Shown: positions 26,200 through 35,983, counted from the stretch's first letter. The stretch is DNA of 64,000 nt from Photobacterium aquimaris (GCF_002954455.1 NZ_MSCC01000002.1:739356-803355); one strand, 5' to 3'. A program made the numbers and translations. Notes: generated by a model not told the origin, from the letters alone.

Positions 26200-27003
26200 T
26201 TAGTGGTTAGGAATAGTTAAACGATGTTCTAACCAAATTGCTAGTGCTGATAATGTTAATGTTATACAAAGATAAATTGCTGCGACAGTAAACCAGACTT
26301 CAAATGGCATCGCAGTATCAGCTACAATATTTCGTCCTTCCGTTGTCAAATCAAATATAGCCATGATACTGACAATGGAAGAATTTTTTACTAAAGACAC
26401 TGCTTCATTTGTGAGCGGTGGAATAATTTTTCTAAACATTTGCGGAATAACAACAAATCGATAACTATCTATTTGTGATAGACCTAAACTTTCTGCGGCT
26501 TCAAGTTGACCTTTAGGTATTCCTTGTAAACCAGAACGGAAAATCTCAGCGCTGTATGCACCTTGAAATAACGATAATGCTAAGATTGCTGTAGTTGTGC
26601 GTTCGAGACCTAATACCGGCCCAAAGACAAAATACAGTAAGTAAATTTGTACAAGTAAAGGTGTGCTGCGAATAACTTCAATATAACCACGAGCAAGACT
26701 GCGACCAACGATCGAATCCGACATTCGTAATAATGCAGTAATAAAACCGATCACGATAGTGCAGATTAAACTGAAGCCTGATATTTTCAGCGTTACCATT
26801 AAACCTTCAATCAATTCACCTGGATACCATTGGCCATCTTCATAAAACCAAAGATGTTCAGGAATACGGTACCATTGCCAATGATAATGCATTGCTTTTG
26901 CACCGCTATTAAGCAGAAACATAATAATTGAAACAACGCAAATCACCTGTAATACAATACCGATGAGGTGAGGGATTCGAGATCGTCTATCTTGGGTCAT
27001 CAT
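26200..27003 (-). CDS. Polar amino-acid ABC transporter permease (first subunit)
   Basis: Inner-membrane permease, 267 aa from ATG 27003, paired with the permease at the end of the operon. It shares the N-terminal helix plus HYHWQWYR periplasmic stretch with its partner, so the two are paralogues. The EAA loop is QLEAAESLGLSQIDSYRFVV. The start is set by the ATPase gene ending at 27011; a longer frame overlapping the ATPase by almost 190 bp is a shadow. A 52-bp gap separates it from the binding-protein gene, enough for its own ribosome-binding site. Confidence 0.87.
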   Translation of the reverse strand: MMTQDRRSRIPHLIGIVLQVICVVSIIMFLLNSGAKAMHYHWQWYRIPEHLWFYEDGQWYPGELIEGLMVTLKISGFSLICTIVIGFITALLRMSDSIVGRSLARGYIEVIRSTPLLVQIYLLYFVFGPVLGLERTTTAILALSLFQGAYSAEIFRSGLQGIPKGQLEAAESLGLSQIDSYRFVVIPQMFRKIIPPLTNEAVSLVKNSSIVSIMAIFDLTTEGRNIVADTAMPFEVWFTVAAIYLCITLTLSALAIWLEHRLTIPNH

Positions 27004-27010
27004 TTTGATC

Positions 27011-27748
27011 TCAATAACTAAGAATATTTTCGAGAAATTGTTGTGTACGTTTATGCTGAGGATGGTCAAAAAGTTGCGCTGGAGCCGCCATTTCAACAAT
27101 CTCGCCTTGATCCATAAACACAACCCGATCAGCAACTTGACGTGCAAATCCCATTTCATGAGTAACACATACCATTGTAATCCCATCATCGGCAAGTTCT
27201 TTCATTACATCAAGAACTTCGCGGATCATTTCAGGATCAAGTGCAGAAGTTGGCTCATCAAATAGCAATATATTAGGTTTCATGCATAAGGAACGAGCGA
27301 TCGCAACACGTTGCTGCTGCCCACCTGAAAGTTGCCCTGGAAATTTATCCGCTTGGTGGCCAATATGCACACGTTCTAAAAAGTTACGGGCAAGTTTTTC
27401 AGCATCAGCTTTAGACATTTTTAATGCACGGCGAGGCGCTAATGTTAAATTATCTAATACGCTCATATGAGGAAATAAGTTAAAGTGTTGAAACACCATG
27501 CCTACTTGACCTCGTATTGCATGAAGCTCTTTATGGTTTAATGAATGCCCAGCAACGGTTATTTCACCATTATTATATTTCTCTAAACCATTAATGCAGC
27601 GAATTAAGGTCGACTTTCCTGAGCCAGAAGGCCCACAAATGACTAACCGTTCACCTTTTTTAATGGAAAGATTAATATTTTTTAATGCATGATAATGGCC
27701 GTACCATTTATCAACATTATTAAATGTGATTATATTGTTTTCAGACAA
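27011..27748 (-). CDS. Amino-acid ABC transporter ATP-binding protein (GlnQ/HisP type)
   Basis: Cytosolic ATPase that powers the importer, 245 aa. Walker A is GPSGSGKST at residues 39-47, the Q loop is [19 protein letters not shown], the signature [15 protein letters not shown], Walker [16 protein letters not shown], and the H loop [14 protein letters not shown]. The last motif is typical of the polar-amino-acid subfamily. It is the first gene of the four-gene operon ATPase-permease-binding protein-permease. The permease starts 7 bp after its stop. Confidence 0.92.
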   Translation of the reverse strand: MSENNIITFNNVDKWYGHYHALKNINLSIKKGERLVICGPSGSGKSTLIRCINGLEKYNNGEITVAGHSLNHKELHAIRGQVGMVFQHFNLFPHMSVLDNLTLAPRRALKMSKADAEKLARNFLERVHIGHQADKFPGQLSGGQQQRVAIARSLCMKPNILLFDEPTSALDPEMIREVLDVMKELADDGITMVCVTHEMGFARQVADRVVFMDQGEIVEMAAPAQLFDHPQHKRTQQFLENILSY

Positions 27749-28199
27749 TGCAGCATCCTTTAAATGTAATTGATATCTACTTATACATCATTAGTTATGT
27801 TTTTTTATGATTAAAGAATCACATAATTATTAAATTCATATATTAATAATTATCAATATTTATATTATAAATATATTGAGTGTGTGTATGTTTTTTTTTT
27901 AACTGTAAACTTCACAACAATTAGTCAGTATAGGTATATTTTACAGTCTTTCGATTCTCCCGTGTAATAATTATTTTATATTTTTAATGTTTTCTATTCA
28001 TATACTGTCATTTGTACGCAGAATAACGCAATGCTTATAAGAAAATGTCAGCGTTTATTCAGTTTTTGATTAAATAACTGTTTGCACTCTAAGTTTTTAA
28101 ACGATAAGTTAAACAAATGTGTCAAATTAAAGATTATATGGTGATTTGTCTTGGTCGACTAATTACTGTGTATTAAAAGGAATTATAGGAAGTATGGAA
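27749..28199. promoter_or_regulatory. Divergent region between the importer operon and aroG
   Basis: About 450 bp, very AT-rich near 27780-27900. It must carry the promoters of the importer operon (minus) and aroG (plus). I looked for a TyrR box (TGTAAA-N6-TTTACA) and found only widely spaced half-sites at about 27903 and 27941. No leader peptide rich in aromatic residues is visible before aroG. Confidence 0.45.
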
Positions 28200-29255
28200 A
28201 TGCATAAAACGGATGATGTTCGAATCAGTGAAATTAAAGAACTTTTACCACCAATCGCTGTGTTAGAGAAGTTTCCTGCATCTAGTAAAGCGGCTGAAAC
28301 CGTTTACCAATCGCGCCAAGCGATTCATAACATTTTAAATGATGAAGATGATCGGTTATTGGTCATTGTTGGCCCTTGTTCTATTCATGATCCTGTGGCT
28401 GCATTAGAGTACGGTAAGAAATTAAAACAACTAAGAGATGAACTTAAAGGCGATCTTGAGGTTGTTATGCGAGTCTATTTTGAAAAACCACGTACGACGG
28501 TTGGCTGGAAAGGGCTGATTAATGATCCGTATATGGATAATAGTTTTCAGCTTAATGATGGTTTACGAATTGGACGTAAGCTACTCGCAGATCTTACCGA
28601 TTTAGGATTGCCAACGGCTGGTGAATTCTTAGATATGATCACACCTCAATATATGGGGGATCTTATCAGTTGGGGAGCTATCGGCGCACGTACCACCGAA
28701 TCACAAGTACACCGTGAGCTGGCATCGGGGCTTTCTTGTCCAGTAGGTTTTAAAAATGGTACAGATGGTAATATCAAAATCGCAACGGATGCTATTGGCT
28801 CAGCAAGCGCACCTCATCACTTTTTATCTGTCACCAAATACGGCCATTCTGCGATTGTAGCAACGGCTGGTAATGAAGATTGCCACATTATTTTACGTGG
28901 CGGTAAGACACCGAATTATGGTGCTGATGATGTCGATCATATTATGCAACAGCTTGTAAATGCTGGTTTGCGTAATAAGCTTATGATTGATTTTAGCCAT
29001 GCTAACAGTTCAAAACAATATCAACGTCAAGTGGTAGTCTCGGCTGATGTCGGTCAACAAATTGCGAATGGTAATAGCGCTATTTTTGGTGTGATGATTG
29101 AAAGTCATTTAGTTGAAGGTCGTCAAGATATCGTAGAGGGTGAAACACCAACATACGGTCAAAGCATTACTGATGCGTGTATTGGCTGGGATGATACCGA
29201 CAAAGTTCTGCGTCAACTAGCTAGTGATGTTAGAGCCCGTCGTCAAAAAAAATAA
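28200..29255 (+). CDS. aroG: 3-deoxy-7-phosphoheptulonate synthase, AroG type
   Basis: First enzyme of the shikimate pathway: joins phosphoenolpyruvate and erythrose 4-phosphate to DAHP, using a metal ion. The protein follows E. coli AroG from end to end as remembered: RISEIKELLPP, LLVIVGPCSIHDP, FEKPRTTVGWKGLINDP, GAIGARTTESQVHRELASG, HIILRGGK, MIDFSHANSSKQ, SITDACIGW. The Phe-site region favours the AroG type over AroF or AroH, but this needs alignment. ATG 28200 gives 351 aa (E. coli 350) with AGGAAG about 9 nt upstream; ATG 28194 is also possible. A terminator follows. Confidence 0.93.
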   Translation: MHKTDDVRISEIKELLPPIAVLEKFPASSKAAETVYQSRQAIHNILNDEDDRLLVIVGPCSIHDPVAALEYGKKLKQLRDELKGDLEVVMRVYFEKPRTTVGWKGLINDPYMDNSFQLNDGLRIGRKLLADLTDLGLPTAGEFLDMITPQYMGDLISWGAIGARTTESQVHRELASGLSCPVGFKNGTDGNIKIATDAIGSASAPHHFLSVTKYGHSAIVATAGNEDCHIILRGGKTPNYGADDVDHIMQQLVNAGLRNKLMIDFSHANSSKQYQRQVVVSADVGQQIANGNSAIFGVMIESHLVEGRQDIVEGETPTYGQSITDACIGWDDTDKVLRQLASDVRARRQKK

Positions 29256-29296
29256 GTCAGTGGTTTAAAGTACACACAACATCATAACAAAACTAC

Positions 29297-29328
29297 AGCT
29301 CTTGCTTATATAAAGTAAGGGCTTTTTT
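29297..29328 (+). terminator. Rho-independent terminator of aroG
   Basis: AGCTCTTGCTT pairs with AAGTAAGGGCT (two G-U pairs) and a run of six T follows. It just reaches the end of the small minus-strand gene. Confidence 0.75.
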
Positions 29329-29509
29329 ATTGGTGGAGTCTACAGCCATCATTAAATTCAATATCAAAATGTTCCCCATAGTGATATTGATTAACGAGGT
29401 TCTCATTAAACGGGAATTGACAATATATATTGTAGTTATGATGTAGCCCATTAATGATAAAAGCATCAAAAATATCATGAGTGTCAGCTATAAGTGTTTT
29501 TTTATTCAT
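29327..29509 (-). CDS. Small hypothetical protein, 60 aa
   Basis: Begins MNKKTLIADTHDIFDAF and ends DGCRLHQ. AGGA lies about 8 nt before the ATG, and the stop is at the aroG terminator, which supports a real gene. No membrane segment. Histidines and aromatic residues are frequent (HHNYNIYCQFPF). Family not recognised. A second frame over the same bases (29293-29478) has no good start site and is discarded. Confidence 0.45.
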   Translation of the reverse strand: MNKKTLIADTHDIFDAFIINGLHHNYNIYCQFPFNENLVNQYHYGEHFDIEFNDGCRLHQ

Positions 29510-29754
29510 AATGATTCCTAAAGGCGGTAGTTAATAAGTCATATTATGAAAAAATGTTGTTTATTATATAAGTGTACAATTGATGTGACGTTGGCATGCA
29601 AATAAATCATCCAATTTGTACAGTAAATAGGACACTATTCATTATTATTATTTACTAAGGAGATTTTTCTTTTTAATTTAAAGTTGCTAATAATTTACAG
29701 AGTGTATGCTTATAGTGCGGGAAGCGTTTTATTGTCATTATTGGCGAGGAAGAA

Positions 29755-30249
29755 ATGATGCATAATTTAACATCGAAACGTATAGTAAATATTAGCTTAA
29801 TAGTCACGGTTTTTTTTAGCATGTGTGCTCAATTATCTTATGCTCAAAATATGATTTCTACGCCAACAGTGATTTCAGTAACGCAGGCTTATATTAACCA
29901 TCAGACGAAGATGCGGCAGCCGCAGCAGAATATTATCTACCATCCAACATTGGGTTACATGGAGTATCAACAAATTTGGTGTAATAATGATCAGCAACAG
30001 GCAATAACTAACTACCAGCGTTTTATTGCTGATATTTGTCTAAAAAGAGGGGGTAAATTAACCAATAATTGGTGCGTAATTTCGAAAATACGGCAACCGC
30101 TTTTTTATACGGATGTGAGTGATTATGATGCTAATTGTACGACGAATCATGCAACTATCGTACAGATTATTGAAGTATTACCAATGATCAATAAAGATCC
30201 AATCATAGCGAAAGCATGGTTGCAAACAGCCCAAAGTTTAGGATATTAA
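29755..30249 (+). CDS. Secreted hypothetical protein with paired cysteines
   Basis: A signal peptide (IVNISLIVTVFFSMCAQLSYAQ) precedes a mature domain of about 130 aa, probably periplasmic. Four cysteines (IWCNND, DICLKRGG, NWCVISK, ANCTTN) may form two disulfides around GGKLTNNWCV, a pattern seen in small secreted inhibitors and adhesive domains. The family is not recognised. GAGGAAGAA precedes the paired ATGs at 29755 and 29758. It converges with the large lipoprotein gene, with only a 12-bp gap. Confidence 0.55.
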   Translation: MMHNLTSKRIVNISLIVTVFFSMCAQLSYAQNMISTPTVISVTQAYINHQTKMRQPQQNIIYHPTLGYMEYQQIWCNNDQQQAITNYQRFIADICLKRGGKLTNNWCVISKIRQPLFYTDVSDYDANCTTNHATIVQIIEVLPMINKDPIIAKAWLQTAQSLGY

Positions 30250-30261
30250 TCAATAAGCTGA

Positions 30262-31695
30262 TTAACTATCGATCCATTTTTCAAACAACTGCTGGCTAAT
30301 AAGTTGATTAAGATCATATTGTACTGTAGTAGTATTTGGCGTAGTTTGAGTAAAATCTGTTGGTGGTGTTAATACTCGATGACCATTATAAATAACACTG
30401 TAATCTTTATTAACATTGAGAACGATTTTATAATGCTTTGCTCTTATTTTAGGTAGAGTAAAAGTACCATTATTTTCTATATGAAAAGTAAGTGATTTAG
30501 GGTATTCATTCAGTATTTTTTCTGCGTATTTATGAGTGAATTTTTCAATTAAATTTTTATTCTCACAGAGTAATGAGAAATTAATTATAGGGTCTTTTAT
30601 TTTTCCATTAGTAAATAATGGCGCTAATTTAGAATAGAAACTAGGTGTTAATATGTTTATCTGATTATTATCATCAAGTAAGGCTCTATTGATGTCAGCA
30701 TTCATCTCCAAATTTAATTTCTTAAGTTGCTTTATTTCTAAACCAATAGCATCACAAGGGAGCGGTTTGGTATTCATAAGACGTCTTTCAGCTAAGTTAT
30801 TGTTAGCAATGGCTAAATCTTTCTGTAAGTAACTGTCGTAAACTTGTTTATCATAATTTGGCTCAAAGTGACCATTGAGTTCTACCATTGTATGCCATAG
30901 TTTTGGAGCATAATAGTCAAAAATAGCATTGATTTGTTTTTGGTGATTAACTGGAACTTTCGTGATCAATTCATCACGATTATAATAAATACAAGCATAA
31001 GGTGAAACGAGATTTAGTTTTTTATAATCACCTAAATATGTTGAACAATTAATAGTATTATGCGCTTTATATTTAAATTTAAGATCAGATATTAAAGTGA
31101 AAATTAAATCATTATTTAGTTTAATTGCGTGTAACTCTTTTTTTAATTCTCGGCGTAATTTCGCATAGTATTGTTGTTTTTCTTTTATAGTGTTTTTTAT
31201 CATCGCAACGTTTTCAATATGCTGTTCTTCATTCATATCCATGATCGATAAACGTGTATTGATTAATGTAATTTCTTGTTGGTAATAATGCAGTTTGTTA
31301 TTAATATCGGTTTGAAGTTGTCTTTTTAAAATATTAACTTCAATCATATTTCTTTTATAAATTAAGGCACTGTTATAAAGTGATTGTACAAAAATATTTG
31401 AATTATCAATATGAGTTTGATTAAATTGATAAATTAAATGATAAATATCTTCAAGATAATGTGGGTTAGATAACCAATTTGAGTTGATTAATAATTGTGA
31501 TGAATTTTTAAGGTTAGTAAAATCCGGTGGGACCTTAAAAGGGCTATATGTATCAGTAATAATGAACCCTTGCTGTTCTTTTGATGTGATTATTTCAGGA
31601 TCGATATTAAAAGATGAATAATCAATATGGTTATAATCATCACACCCTGTAATGATGCATAAAAAAATTAAAGAAAAGCTTGAAAAGATGTTCAT
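30262..31695 (-). CDS. Large orphan lipoprotein with coiled-coil segment
   Basis: Signal sequence NIFSSFSLIFLCIITGC has a lipobox (ITGC), so the mature protein is lipid-anchored. About 460 residues follow. A long, heptad-like charged helix (IKNTIKEKQQYYAKLRREL and following) lies in the first half. The end, AKHYKIVLNVNKDYSVIYNG, looks beta-rich. The composition is very Asn/Ile/Lys-rich. No family is recognised. The start is uncertain: ATG 31695 lacks a clear ribosome-binding site, while ATG 31734 has AGG upstream and would add 13 residues before the signal. The gene ends 12 bp from the converging secreted-protein gene. Confidence 0.55.
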   Translation of the reverse strand: MNIFSSFSLIFLCIITGCDDYNHIDYSSFNIDPEIITSKEQQGFIITDTYSPFKVPPDFTNLKNSSQLLINSNWLSNPHYLEDIYHLIYQFNQTHIDNSNIFVQSLYNSALIYKRNMIEVNILKRQLQTDINNKLHYYQQEITLINTRLSIMDMNEEQHIENVAMIKNTIKEKQQYYAKLRRELKKELHAIKLNNDLIFTLISDLKFKYKAHNTINCSTYLGDYKKLNLVSPYACIYYNRDELITKVPVNHQKQINAIFDYYAPKLWHTMVELNGHFEPNYDKQVYDSYLQKDLAIANNNLAERRLMNTKPLPCDAIGLEIKQLKKLNLEMNADINRALLDDNNQINILTPSFYSKLAPLFTNGKIKDPIINFSLLCENKNLIEKFTHKYAEKILNEYPKSLTFHIENNGTFTLPKIRAKHYKIVLNVNKDYSVIYNGHRVLTPPTDFTQTTPNTTTVQYDLNQLISQQLFEKWIDS

Positions 31696-31879
31696 TTTTA
31701 AATAGTTAGATTTTTCCCTGTCAATGTTATGCATTATACCTATGTAATTCCCATATACAAGGTGCATAATACTTGTTCTTATTTTGTGGTTAATTGGTGG
31801 TTTACTGTAGTTGCCATGTAATGAATAATAGTTATATGGTTAAATATGGCAACATCTAATATTAAGATTGGAGGTGACA

Positions 31880-32200
31880 ATGTTAGTAACATTTAGTACT
31901 AAATCTCATGGTAATGTCATTATGTTTGGTGATGTAGCTCATTCATTAATTACGATGATGGGGGTTGGAATCGATGTACCAGGGGCAATTAGAGCAGAAG
32001 ATGTCGCTTGTGCGCTGGCAAATTTAGAAAAAAAACTCACACAAATAGTGCAGCAACAGCCGGAAAAAATAGTACCAGAGATTGATAATGAGGATGAAAA
32101 CGAAACTGAAATACAGATTAGCCTTGCTGTTCGTGCCGTTCCTCTTATCGATTTACTTAAAGCAGCTATTTCAGCAAAAAGCTATGTGATGTGGGAATAA
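31880..32200 (+). CDS. DUF1840 family protein
   Basis: Small cytosolic protein of 106 aa. The hallmark start MLVTFSTKSHGNVIMFGD, the middle LITMMGVG then VPGAIRAEDV, and the end VPLIDLLKAAISAKSYVMWE all fit DUF1840. An acidic linker (EIDNEDENETE) joins the two parts. Function unknown. ATG 31880 follows GGAGGTG at 6 nt, an unusually strong site. The DJ-1-like gene converges 11 bp downstream. Confidence 0.85.
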   Translation: MLVTFSTKSHGNVIMFGDVAHSLITMMGVGIDVPGAIRAEDVACALANLEKKLTQIVQQQPEKIVPEIDNEDENETEIQISLAVRAVPLIDLLKAAISAKSYVMWE

Positions 32201-32211
32201 GATCTAAAGTT

Positions 32212-32829
32212 TTATTTTACTAAGTGTAATGGTGCAAATGGGTCATCGTCAGGATCGTTTAACCAAAGATATTCAGTATCGGCAGCAACACGACGCGCAG
32301 TGGCATCACCGTATTGATGACCGATAATCGCCAGTGACATATCTAGACTCGCTGAGCTGCCAGATGCAGTAAAGATGTTATTACTATGCACCCAGCGAGC
32401 AGATGTTTGCCATTGTATATTACGTCCAAACTGAGATACCCAGTCGATGTGTTTTTGGGTTGTTGTTGCGGTGCAATTATTAAGTAGGCCAGCATTAGCA
32501 AGTAATGCAGCACCTGTTGAGGTCGAACATATAATTTGTTGTCGAGGGGCCACTTTTTTTAACCAACTTAAAATATGCTTATTATGGGTAGCAAATCGAA
32601 TCCCAACGCCGCCTGGAATAATCAGAATCCCCGCAGCAATATTGTCATTAAAACTAAGCATTGGCTGAAGGCTAACACCTTGCGTACTACTAACGTTTTT
32701 ACCGTCTGTGGTGATTATTTGTAATTGGTAATATTCAGGCAATAAACCAAACATGTGTAATATGCCTAATGCATCAAGTAACTCAAATTGTTCAAAAAGC
32801 AAAATAGTAACAGTTTGTCGTGTAGCCAT
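32212..32829 (-). CDS. DJ-1/PfpI family protein with Ser at the nucleophile elbow
   Basis: Single-domain DJ-1/PfpI protein of 205 aa, close to the N-terminal domain of GlxA-type regulators and to isonitrile hydratase-like proteins. ILIIPGGVGIRFA holds the glutamine-amidotransferase-like core, and the acid is probably Glu13 in LFEQFELLDALG. The nucleophile elbow reads IICSTSTGAALLANAGLL. Aligned to the usual CTGA, residue 104 is Ser and not Cys, though Cys101 is three positions away. Catalysis is therefore uncertain. No AraC domain is attached. Confidence 0.75.
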   Translation of the reverse strand: MATRQTVTILLFEQFELLDALGILHMFGLLPEYYQLQIITTDGKNVSSTQGVSLQPMLSFNDNIAAGILIIPGGVGIRFATHNKHILSWLKKVAPRQQIICSTSTGAALLANAGLLNNCTATTTQKHIDWVSQFGRNIQWQTSARWVHSNNIFTASGSSASLDMSLAIIGHQYGDATARRVAADTEYLWLNDPDDDPFAPLHLVK

Positions 32830-33013
32830 TTTATATACCTTGTAATAAAGATAATGTAATTAGTAATAGTCTAATAAGTTATGTTTGGTTGTGTTGGAGA
32901 TGATAATTTAGCTTTTATAATTGCATTATGAGGATAATGCTTGTTATTCAGCGGTGAATGATTACAATCAGCCCCCTGTTTAAAAATGGCTCAAAATATC
33001 AGCTGACACGATT

Positions 33014-33217
33014 ATGAATAGAAAGAAAAAAATTAACGAAACGCTAAAAAAGAAAATGAAGAAGGCGAACGCGAAGCTTAATAAAAGCACGAAGCCTCGT
33101 TATATTTCTAAAGCAGAACGTGCCAAGCTTGATGCAGAAGCCGCACTGGTAGCTGAGACCACAGATGTTGTCTCTGATGCTATTGACGACGTTAATACTG
33201 AGTCTGACGCTAAATAA
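33014..33217 (+). CDS. DUF2986 family protein
   Basis: A 67-aa, strongly basic protein beginning MNRKKKINETLKKKMKKANA, with KPRYISKAERAKLDAEA in the middle and an acidic tail. This pattern fits DUF2986, a small family known from Vibrionaceae and relatives. The basic half suggests binding to RNA or the ribosome, which is inference. A terminator follows before rhlE. Confidence 0.8.
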   Translation: MNRKKKINETLKKKMKKANAKLNKSTKPRYISKAERAKLDAEAALVAETTDVVSDAIDDVNTESDAK

Positions 33218-33245
33218 TAGCGAAACAAAGATCCACTTTATATCT

Positions 33246-33282
33246 AAACAGAAATATGATTTTGGTCGTTTTTCTGTTTTTT
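33246..33282 (+). terminator. Rho-independent terminator
   Basis: AAACAGAAA pairs with TTTCTGTTT and a T tract follows. It separates the DUF2986 gene from rhlE. Confidence 0.7.
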
Positions 33283-33382
33283 CGCATCATGCCTATGATT
33301 ATTTATAGGGTGATTGCTTGCTTATCAGTAGATGAGCAATCTACTACGCTATTATGCGTTTAATTTATACAAGAGAGATGCT

Positions 33383-34834
33383 ATGAGTTTTGCCTCTTTA
33401 GGCCTATCCGCCCCAATTCTTGAAGCTGTTGCTAAGCAAGGCTACGAAACACCATCCCCAATTCAAGCGCAAGCAATACCAGCGATTCTCGAAGGCAAGG
33501 ATGTCATGGCGGCGGCACAAACGGGTACAGGCAAAACAGCAGGTTTTACATTGCCACTACTAGAAAAATTGTCTGGTGGTCAATCTGCTCGTTCAAATCA
33601 TATTCGTGCACTTATTCTAACACCAACGCGCGAGCTTGCGGCTCAAGTGGGTGATAATGTTGCAAAATACAGCAAAAATTTACCAATAAATTCAGCGGTT
33701 GTTTTTGGTGGTGTAAAGGCTCATCAACAAATCAACCGTCTGCGCCAAGGTGCTGATGTTTTAGTTGCCACACCGGGTCGTTTAATGGATTTACACAGCC
33801 AGAATGCGGTTAAATTTCGCGATGTTGAAATTTTAGTATTAGACGAAGCTGACCGTATGTTGGATATGGGCTTTATTCGTGATATTCGTAAAATTTTAGC
33901 GTTACTACCTAAAAAACGCCAAAACTTACTGTTTTCAGCGACATTCTCTGATGATATTCGTGCGCTTGCTAAAGGATTAGTAAATAATCCGGTTGAGATT
34001 GATGTTAACCCACGCAACCAAACTGCTCCGACGGTTAAGCAGTGGATTTTCCCTGTTGATCAAAAGAAAAAAGCAAACTTACTAACTAAGCTGTTGAATG
34101 AGCGCAAATGGAAACAAGTGTTAGTGTTTACTAAAACTAAGCATGGCGCAAACCGATTAGCTACTCACTTAGAAAGCCGTGGTATTTCATCTGCTGCTAT
34201 TCATGGAAATAAGAGCCAAGGCGCACGTACTAAAGCATTGGCGAATTTTAAATCAGGCGATGTTCGCGTACTTGTTGCAACAGATATTGCAGCGCGTGGT
34301 TTAGACATTGAACAATTGCCACAAGTGGTTAACTTTGAATTACCGCATGTTGCTGAAGATTATGTTCACCGTATTGGTCGTACTGGCCGTGCTGGTTGTG
34401 TTGGTGAAGCAATCTCATTAGTTTGTGCTGATGAATTTGGTGACTTGAGTGCTATTGAGCGTTTAACTAAACAAGTGTTAGATCGCGAAATCGTTGAAGG
34501 TTTTGAGCCATCGATCGCTTTACCAGCTTCAAGATTGAACACTCGTCCATTAGCCGCTAAAAAGCCAAAGAAAGCACAATCATTTTCAGCGAATGGTGAA
34601 AAACGTCCGCGCTCTAACGGCAAGCCAACAACGCGTCGTAAACCAACGCCGCGTAGTGATGATGCTCCACGTTCAGAGAGCAAACCAGCACGCCGTAAGC
34701 CGCGTCCTACGGATGCTAGGCCTATAGCAACAGATGGTAAGCCAGCACGTCGTTACAATGATGAAAAGCCAAAGACCGATGGTCGTCGTGCTCCTCAACG
34801 TAACCGTAAGCCAGCAGCGACTACAGCAAGTTAA
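33383..34834 (+). CDS. rhlE: ATP-dependent RNA helicase RhlE
   Basis: DEAD-box helicase, probably acting in ribosome maturation and mRNA decay. The core closely follows E. coli RhlE as remembered: [124 protein letters not shown]. The last 110 residues form a basic, disordered tail rich in Lys, Arg, Pro and Ala with [13 protein letters not shown] repeats, which likely binds RNA. ATG 33383 has AGAGAGA upstream; the longer frame from 33332 lacks a site. Confidence 0.92.
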   Translation: MSFASLGLSAPILEAVAKQGYETPSPIQAQAIPAILEGKDVMAAAQTGTGKTAGFTLPLLEKLSGGQSARSNHIRALILTPTRELAAQVGDNVAKYSKNLPINSAVVFGGVKAHQQINRLRQGADVLVATPGRLMDLHSQNAVKFRDVEILVLDEADRMLDMGFIRDIRKILALLPKKRQNLLFSATFSDDIRALAKGLVNNPVEIDVNPRNQTAPTVKQWIFPVDQKKKANLLTKLLNERKWKQVLVFTKTKHGANRLATHLESRGISSAAIHGNKSQGARTKALANFKSGDVRVLVATDIAARGLDIEQLPQVVNFELPHVAEDYVHRIGRTGRAGCVGEAISLVCADEFGDLSAIERLTKQVLDREIVEGFEPSIALPASRLNTRPLAAKKPKKAQSFSANGEKRPRSNGKPTTRRKPTPRSDDAPRSESKPARRKPRPTDARPIATDGKPARRYNDEKPKTDGRRAPQRNRKPAATTAS

Positions 34835-34880
34835 TCTTGTGTCTATAGTTTAATAGGTCGGTTTAATCAGCTGATAAATA

Positions 34881-34921
34881 ACCAGCGTGTGATGACGAAT
34901 AATCATCGCGCTGGTTTTTTT
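34881..34921. terminator. Bidirectional terminator
   Basis: ACCAGCG and CGCTGGT form the outer stem, TGATGA/TCATC the inner one, and a seven-T tract follows. It lies between the converging rhlE and endonuclease-like genes. Confidence 0.85.
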
Positions 34922-34936
34922 ATCGTAAATTTGGCG

Positions 34937-35983
34937 TTAGCTTCTCAGTGACAACGTCACACAGGGGATGGCGTGATCGGTACTGTAACCATCTTCATCA
35001 AAGCTACTGTTAATTAAATGCTTATTTTCAGTGTGATAGTCACTAACTTCAAACAGTGATCCTAAGTATTGGGCATTAAATTCTTGAGACAATAAAATAT
35101 AATCAAGTACCGACGTTTTCGCACCAAAATAGTGAGTAGGTGGGCGAGGTAAGTCAGGTTGTTCAGTATTCTGGATAAACAAGTTCCAACTATCATAAAG
35201 ACGGTAATAACCAATCAAACGTTCAATCTCACTGTCAGACATACCAAAAACGTTGCCTGCAATCAGTTGTTCTAAGCATGAGCTTGAGAGTTCATCATTG
35301 AAATCACCCATTAATAACATTGGGCGCGTGCTTGCTTCACGTTGTTTTAAAATCGCTAATAATAATAGGTTAGCTTCTGTGCCACGTAACATGGCAGATC
35401 CCCAACTTCCTAATCGTTGACCTACAAAGCGCGATAATGTGGTATCTGTTGGTACAATAGTGCCGGGCAGTGGATCATCAAATAACGAACGTTTTGATTT
35501 GAAATGTGTAACATAGCAATCAGTTAAACCAATATGCGGAATATCAATAGTAGCGCGTAAAGGTTGACGACTGAAATTAAAGTCAGTTAAACCGAGTAAT
35601 GCTGCTGCCTGTTGATCTGCAACTACAGGTGCAATGTCTACGATAGGATATTTTGATGCGATTGCAACAACAGGACTGCGATAGATAAAATCGTCAATAA
35701 CGGTTGGTGTATCAATAACTGCGTAATAAGGATAACCGGCATTTTTTAGTAATGCTTGCAGGCTATCACTACTGAATACTTCTTGAAAACCAATAATATC
35801 AGGTTGGTTTTTAGTGACAAAACGAGTGATCCACGCCTGCTTTTTATGCCATTGTTCAGTGGTGTAAATATTCTGAAAATCATAATAAGCCATTGGTGGC
35901 TCAAGATAATTTAATAAGTTAAAACTGGCAATTTTAACGGTAGATACAGGCACTTCATAAGAGGGTTTATTGATGTTTGGCAC
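34937..35983 (-). CDS. Endonuclease/exonuclease/phosphatase family protein
   Basis: Metal-dependent phosphodiesterase of the EEP fold, 348 aa, with no signal peptide. Motifs in order: VKIASFNLLNY (Asn), DIIGFQEVFSSD (metal-binding Glu), LLMGDFNDELSS (catalytic Asp and Asn) and a terminal STDHAIPCV (catalytic His). The middle THFKSKRSLFDD supplies the usual His and Lys. The substrate could be DNA, a lipid head group or another phosphodiester; nothing nearby decides this. The gene ends at the terminator shared with rhlE. Confidence 0.85.
   Translation of the reverse strand: MPNINKPSYEVPVSTVKIASFNLLNYLEPPMAYYDFQNIYTTEQWHKKQAWITRFVTKNQPDIIGFQEVFSSDSLQALLKNAGYPYYAVIDTPTVIDDFIYRSPVVAIASKYPIVDIAPVVADQQAAALLGLTDFNFSRQPLRATIDIPHIGLTDCYVTHFKSKRSLFDDPLPGTIVPTDTTLSRFVGQRLGSWGSAMLRGTEANLLLLAILKQREASTRPMLLMGDFNDELSSSCLEQLIAGNVFGMSDSEIERLIGYYRLYDSWNLFIQNTEQPDLPRPPTHYFGAKTSVLDYILLSQEFNAQYLGSLFEVSDYHTENKHLINSSFDEDGYSTDHAIPCVTLSLRS

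Noticed and set aside
26200..27195. Longer version of the first permease
   Set aside because: Would overlap the ATPase gene by nearly 190 bp; residues before ATG 27003 do not look like a permease.
27900..27960. Possible TyrR box before aroG
   Set aside because: TGTAAA and TTTACA half-sites exist but about 30 bp apart, not the 6 bp a TyrR box needs.
29293..29478. Alternative minus-strand ORF beside the 60-aa gene
   Set aside because: Lacks a good start site and runs into the aroG terminator.
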